The position numbers and the translations under genes were made by a program. 64,000 bases of DNA, from positions 186,001 to 250,000 of the forward strand of contig NZ_QPKV01000003.1 of the NCBI RefSeq assembly GCF_003339865.1. Reading direction: 5' to 3'. The notes under the pieces are model-generated. The model had not been told where the DNA came from, made no database searches, and saw nothing but the letters and a program-made list of their open reading frames with translations. This DNA comes from Pedobacter chinensis. GTDB lineage: Bacteria > Bacteroidota > Bacteroidia > Sphingobacteriales > Sphingobacteriaceae. This document shows, one piece after another, positions 61,291 to 64,000 of this stretch. Positions within the stretch are counted from its first letter, which is position 1. Every line of letters begins with the position of its first letter.

Positions 61291-61478
61291 AACCCAAAAA
61301 ATTAACAATCAATGCAATGCCCTTAAACATTGCAAATGTTCTTACTTCACTACCAGGTAGCCAAATAAGATTCTAAAATTAAAATTTATTCTACAATTTT
61401 CCAAATTGTAAGCCTTAGAATTTTAATACCTTACGCATTTTTTGTAGTATTACCGTATACAAAACTATTGCTTAAGCT

Positions 61479-64000
61479 ATGCCTAAACTTCGTTTAACAA
61501 CGCAACGAGAATCTATTTTTAACAACGAGGTAATCTCAAAATTTGAACTGTTTAACAGTTTGTTTTTAACACTGCCTTTTTATAAGATTAAGGATACAGG
61601 AACATTATTGCCATTATTTTTTAAAAGCTGTGAAGATGGAATAGCAAACGGACAAAAACCTGCTCAGATTATTGAAGAGTTTTTTTCAAAGTTTACCAGT
61701 TATACTGATAGAAAAGATATCATTGACTTGCTTTTTCGCTTCATTCAATATATAGAGCGTCAGGTTGTGCTTTTTGATGCTGTAGAGGATGCCTCTTTCA
61801 CTAAGCTAAACACTACAGATGAGCAGAGTACGCTGGCTTTTATCCTGAAAAAGAATGCTGATAATAAGTCAATGTTAGCTAAAATTGAGAAATTGATCGA
61901 TGAGCTTTCACTTCGTTTGGTGTTAACCGCCCATCCCACTCAATTTTATCCGGGAAATGTTTTGGCCATTATAACTGATTTAACCAAAGCCATTAGAGAT
62001 AACGATATTATCTCCATGAACTCTCTTTTGCAGCAATTGGGTAAAACACCTTTTTTTAATAAAAAATCACCAACACCTGTTGATGAAGCACTGAATTTAG
62101 CCTGGTTTTTAGAGAATACCTTTTATTTCGCTGCGGCAAATATTCAGGAAGAAATTGACCAGAACCTGGATGAATATAATCTGGAAACGAAAAAGATTTT
62201 AGAGCTGGGCTTTTGGCCTGGAGGTGACAGAGATGGAAATCCAAATATTCATGCAGATACCACTTTGGAGGTTTCTAAAATGTTGCGTCAAATTCTTTTC
62301 CGTTGCTACTATCGTGATTTTAGGGTAATTAAACGCCGCATTACTTTTAGAGGCGTAGAAGAAAATATAGCGAACCTGCACGATGTTCTTTATAGAAATG
62401 CTTTCGATCAAAGCTGTGAATTACACGATATCTCTGATGAATTAAAAGAAAACCTGAATAAAATAAAAGAAACTTTATTAGCTGAACACGAAGGTTTGTT
62501 CGTTGATTTGGTAAACGATTTGATTCGTAAAATTGATCTATACGGAAACTATTTTGCTTCACTGGATATTCGTCAGGATAGCCGAGTGTTAAGAAACGTT
62601 CATGCATATTGTCGTCAAAATAAACCCATTTCATCATTATATCCTGATAATTATGATCAACTTACAGAAACTGAAAAGCTAAAACTGATTTCTTTTAAGG
62701 AAGCAACAATTGTTTATGCAACCGAGGGAGATGATTTAATTAAAGACACGATTCAAACCATTAAAGAAATTAAAGGCATCCAGAAACGTAATGGCGAAAA
62801 AGCCTGTCACCGATTCATCATTAGTAACTGTCAGCAGGCCAGTGATATTCTTCAATTGATTGAACTTTTCTTGTGGAATGGCTGGAGCAAGGATAACCTG
62901 ACGATTGATTTCGTGCCCTTGTTTGAAACCGTAAACGATTTAAAGGGTGCTGCGGCAATTATGGATACACTTTACAGTAATCCATTTTACAAAGCACATT
63001 TGGCAAGCCGGGGCAATAAGCAAGATATCATGTTGGGTTATTCTGATAGTACGAAAGATGGAGGTTATTTAATGGCCAACTGGTCTATTTTTAATGGTAA
63101 AACATCGCTATCGGCAGTAGCTAAAAAACATAATATTCAATTGGCGTTTTTTGATGGCCGTGGTGGGCCACCTGCTCGTGGTGGTGGTAAAACGCATCGT
63201 TTTTATGCCTCAATGGGGAAGGAGATTGCCAATAAAAACATGCAATTAACTGTTCAGGGACAAACGATCAGTTCACAATATGGCTCTGTTGAAAGCGCTG
63301 AATTTAACATTGAACAACTCATTAATGCCGGATTAACTTCCGGTTTGAAAGAAAGGCACAACATTCTTTTGGATGAAGAAAATAAAGCTTTGCTGGATGA
63401 AATGGCCGAAGAAAGCTATAAGGCTTTTGTCGATCTGCGTGAGCATCCTTTATTTGTGAGTTATCTGGAAAAACTTTCTCCACTAAAATTATTGTCTCAG
63501 GCGAATATCAGCAGTCGCCCGGTAAAAAGAAATGGTGGCGGCGAAATGAAGCTTGAAGATTTAAGAGCGATTAGTTTTGTGACCGCCTGGAGCATGTTAA
63601 AGCAAAATGTTCCGGGTTTCTTTGGAATGGGAACAGCATTGAAAAGCCAGGAAAAAGCTGGAAACTGGGATAAAGTAGTTAAGGTTTACCAGGATTCTGA
63701 TTATTTGAAAACGATTGTGGACAACTGCATGATGAGCATGAGCAAATCAGACTTTGTAATCACTGCACATTTAGCCAGCGATAAAGAGTTTGGTAATTTC
63801 TGGACGCAGCTACATGATGAATTTGAATTGACGAAATCAATGCTCTTAAAGCTATCAGGACAGCCTTCGCTTATGGCAAACTATCCAATTGATAAAAAAT
63901 CCATTGCCACGCGTGAGCGGATTATTTTGCCTTTGGTTTTAATTCAGCACTTTGCTTTAGAGAAACTGCAACATGATCATAATGAAAAAGATCAAACAGC
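61479..64000 (+). CDS. ppc: Phosphoenolpyruvate carboxylase, N-terminal part (3' end outside window)
   Basis: The frame opens at ATG 61479 and runs to the last base of the window with no stop; about 840 residues are visible. PEP carboxylase fixes bicarbonate onto phosphoenolpyruvate to give oxaloacetate, refilling the TCA cycle. Catalytic motifs: LTAHPTQ with H152, GFWPGGDRDGNP, LGYSDSTKDGGY with K526, and FFDGRGGPPARGGGKTHRF with R561. The C-terminus (normally ending QNTG) lies beyond the window. It follows the efflux operon but has its own start region. Confidence 0.95.
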   Translation, partial: MPKLRLTTQRESIFNNEVISKFELFNSLFLTLPFYKIKDTGTLLPLFFKSCEDGIANGQKPAQIIEEFFSKFTSYTDRKDIIDLLFRFIQYIERQVVLFDAVEDASFTKLNTTDEQSTLAFILKKNADNKSMLAKIEKLIDELSLRLVLTAHPTQFYPGNVLAIITDLTKAIRDNDIISMNSLLQQLGKTPFFNKKSPTPVDEALNLAWFLENTFYFAAANIQEEIDQNLDEYNLETKKILELGFWPGGDRDGNPNIHADTTLEVSKMLRQILFRCYYRDFRVIKRRITFRGVEENIANLHDVLYRNAFDQSCELHDISDELKENLNKIKETLLAEHEGLFVDLVNDLIRKIDLYGNYFASLDIRQDSRVLRNVHAYCRQNKPISSLYPDNYDQLTETEKLKLISFKEATIVYATEGDDLIKDTIQTIKEIKGIQKRNGEKACHRFIISNCQQASDILQLIELFLWNGWSKDNLTIDFVPLFETVNDLKGAAAIMDTLYSNPFYKAHLASRGNKQDIMLGYSDSTKDGGYLMANWSIFNGKTSLSAVAKKHNIQLAFFDGRGGPPARGGGKTHRFYASMGKEIANKNMQLTVQGQTISSQYGSVESAEFNIEQLINAGLTSGLKERHNILLDEENKALLDEMAEESYKAFVDLREHPLFVSYLEKLSPLKLLSQANISSRPVKRNGGGEMKLEDLRAISFVTAWSMLKQNVPGFFGMGTALKSQEKAGNWDKVVKVYQDSDYLKTIVDNCMMSMSKSDFVITAHLASDKEFGNFWTQLHDEFELTKSMLLKLSGQPSLMANYPIDKKSIATRERIILPLVLIQHFALEKLQHDHNEKDQT

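Noticed and set aside
1..64000. tRNA, rRNA, insertion sequences or prophage
   Set aside because: No cloverleaf with TTCGANTC-type arm, no rRNA words, and no transposase, integrase or phage structural gene was recognised in any gap or frame.

Overview
The window looks like a chromosomal segment from a Bacteroidota bacterium, most probably Pedobacter or a close relative in the Sphingobacteriaceae. The support is a SusC/SusD pair, a Reg_prop/Y_Y_Y-type sensor kinase, DUF4175, DUF2911 and GIN-domain proteins, AT-rich intergenic DNA, promoter candidates of the Bacteroidota type (TTTG, about 20 bases, TAnnTTTG), and intergenic REP-like repeats containing strings such as CATTCTGAACGCAGTGAAG. Species cannot be assigned from sequence reading alone. 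No rRNA, tRNA, CRISPR array, prophage or insertion sequence was recognised.

Layout. 1-2.2 kb: the 3' end of mfd, a long palindromic terminator, and a two-gene unit of a DUF4143 ATPase and a DUF3820 protein. 2.5-6 kb: a FrnE/DsbA-like oxidoreductase and a secreted M14 peptidase. 6.1-9 kb: a cobalamin riboswitch with a terminator-like hairpin in front of metE (B12-independent methionine synthase). 9-20.8 kb: housekeeping genes (thioesterase, methyltransferase, cdsA, CPBP protease, dusB, apaG, YugP-type peptidase, FAD oxidoreductase, purU, rmuC, thiL). 21-25.4 kb: a dicarboxylate/amino-acid symporter and the divergent nadA/nadB pair of de novo NAD synthesis. 25.4-37.7 kb: gamma-carbonic anhydrase, an Ig-like lipoprotein, mnmG and an ABC-F ATPase separated by two parS-like sites, a GIN-domain protein, ybeY, a block of tandem repeats, and a giant coiled-coil DUF4175 protein.

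38-53 kb is the accessory, surface-directed part. It holds a secreted GDPD-GH16 fusion, a Tat-exported phosphocholine-type phospholipase C, a two-component system, a VOC protein, an AraC regulator, a SusC/SusD pair and a secreted NTF2-like protein. 53-56.6 kb carries a DUF2911 protein, a small membrane protein and a GH9 enzyme fused to an atypical NodB/CE4-like domain. 56.6-61.2 kb is a complete TetR-TolC-HlyD-MFS efflux operon. A perfect palindrome, the likely TetR operator, sits exactly between its -33 and -7 promoter boxes. The window ends inside ppc (phosphoenolpyruvate carboxylase).

The most interesting points are the two uncommon enzyme fusions (GDPD-GH16 next to a phosphocholine-type PLC; GH9-NodB), the parS pair at mnmG, the operator-in-promoter design of the efflux operon, the riboswitch/terminator arrangement of metE, and several families of dispersed and tandem intergenic repeats.
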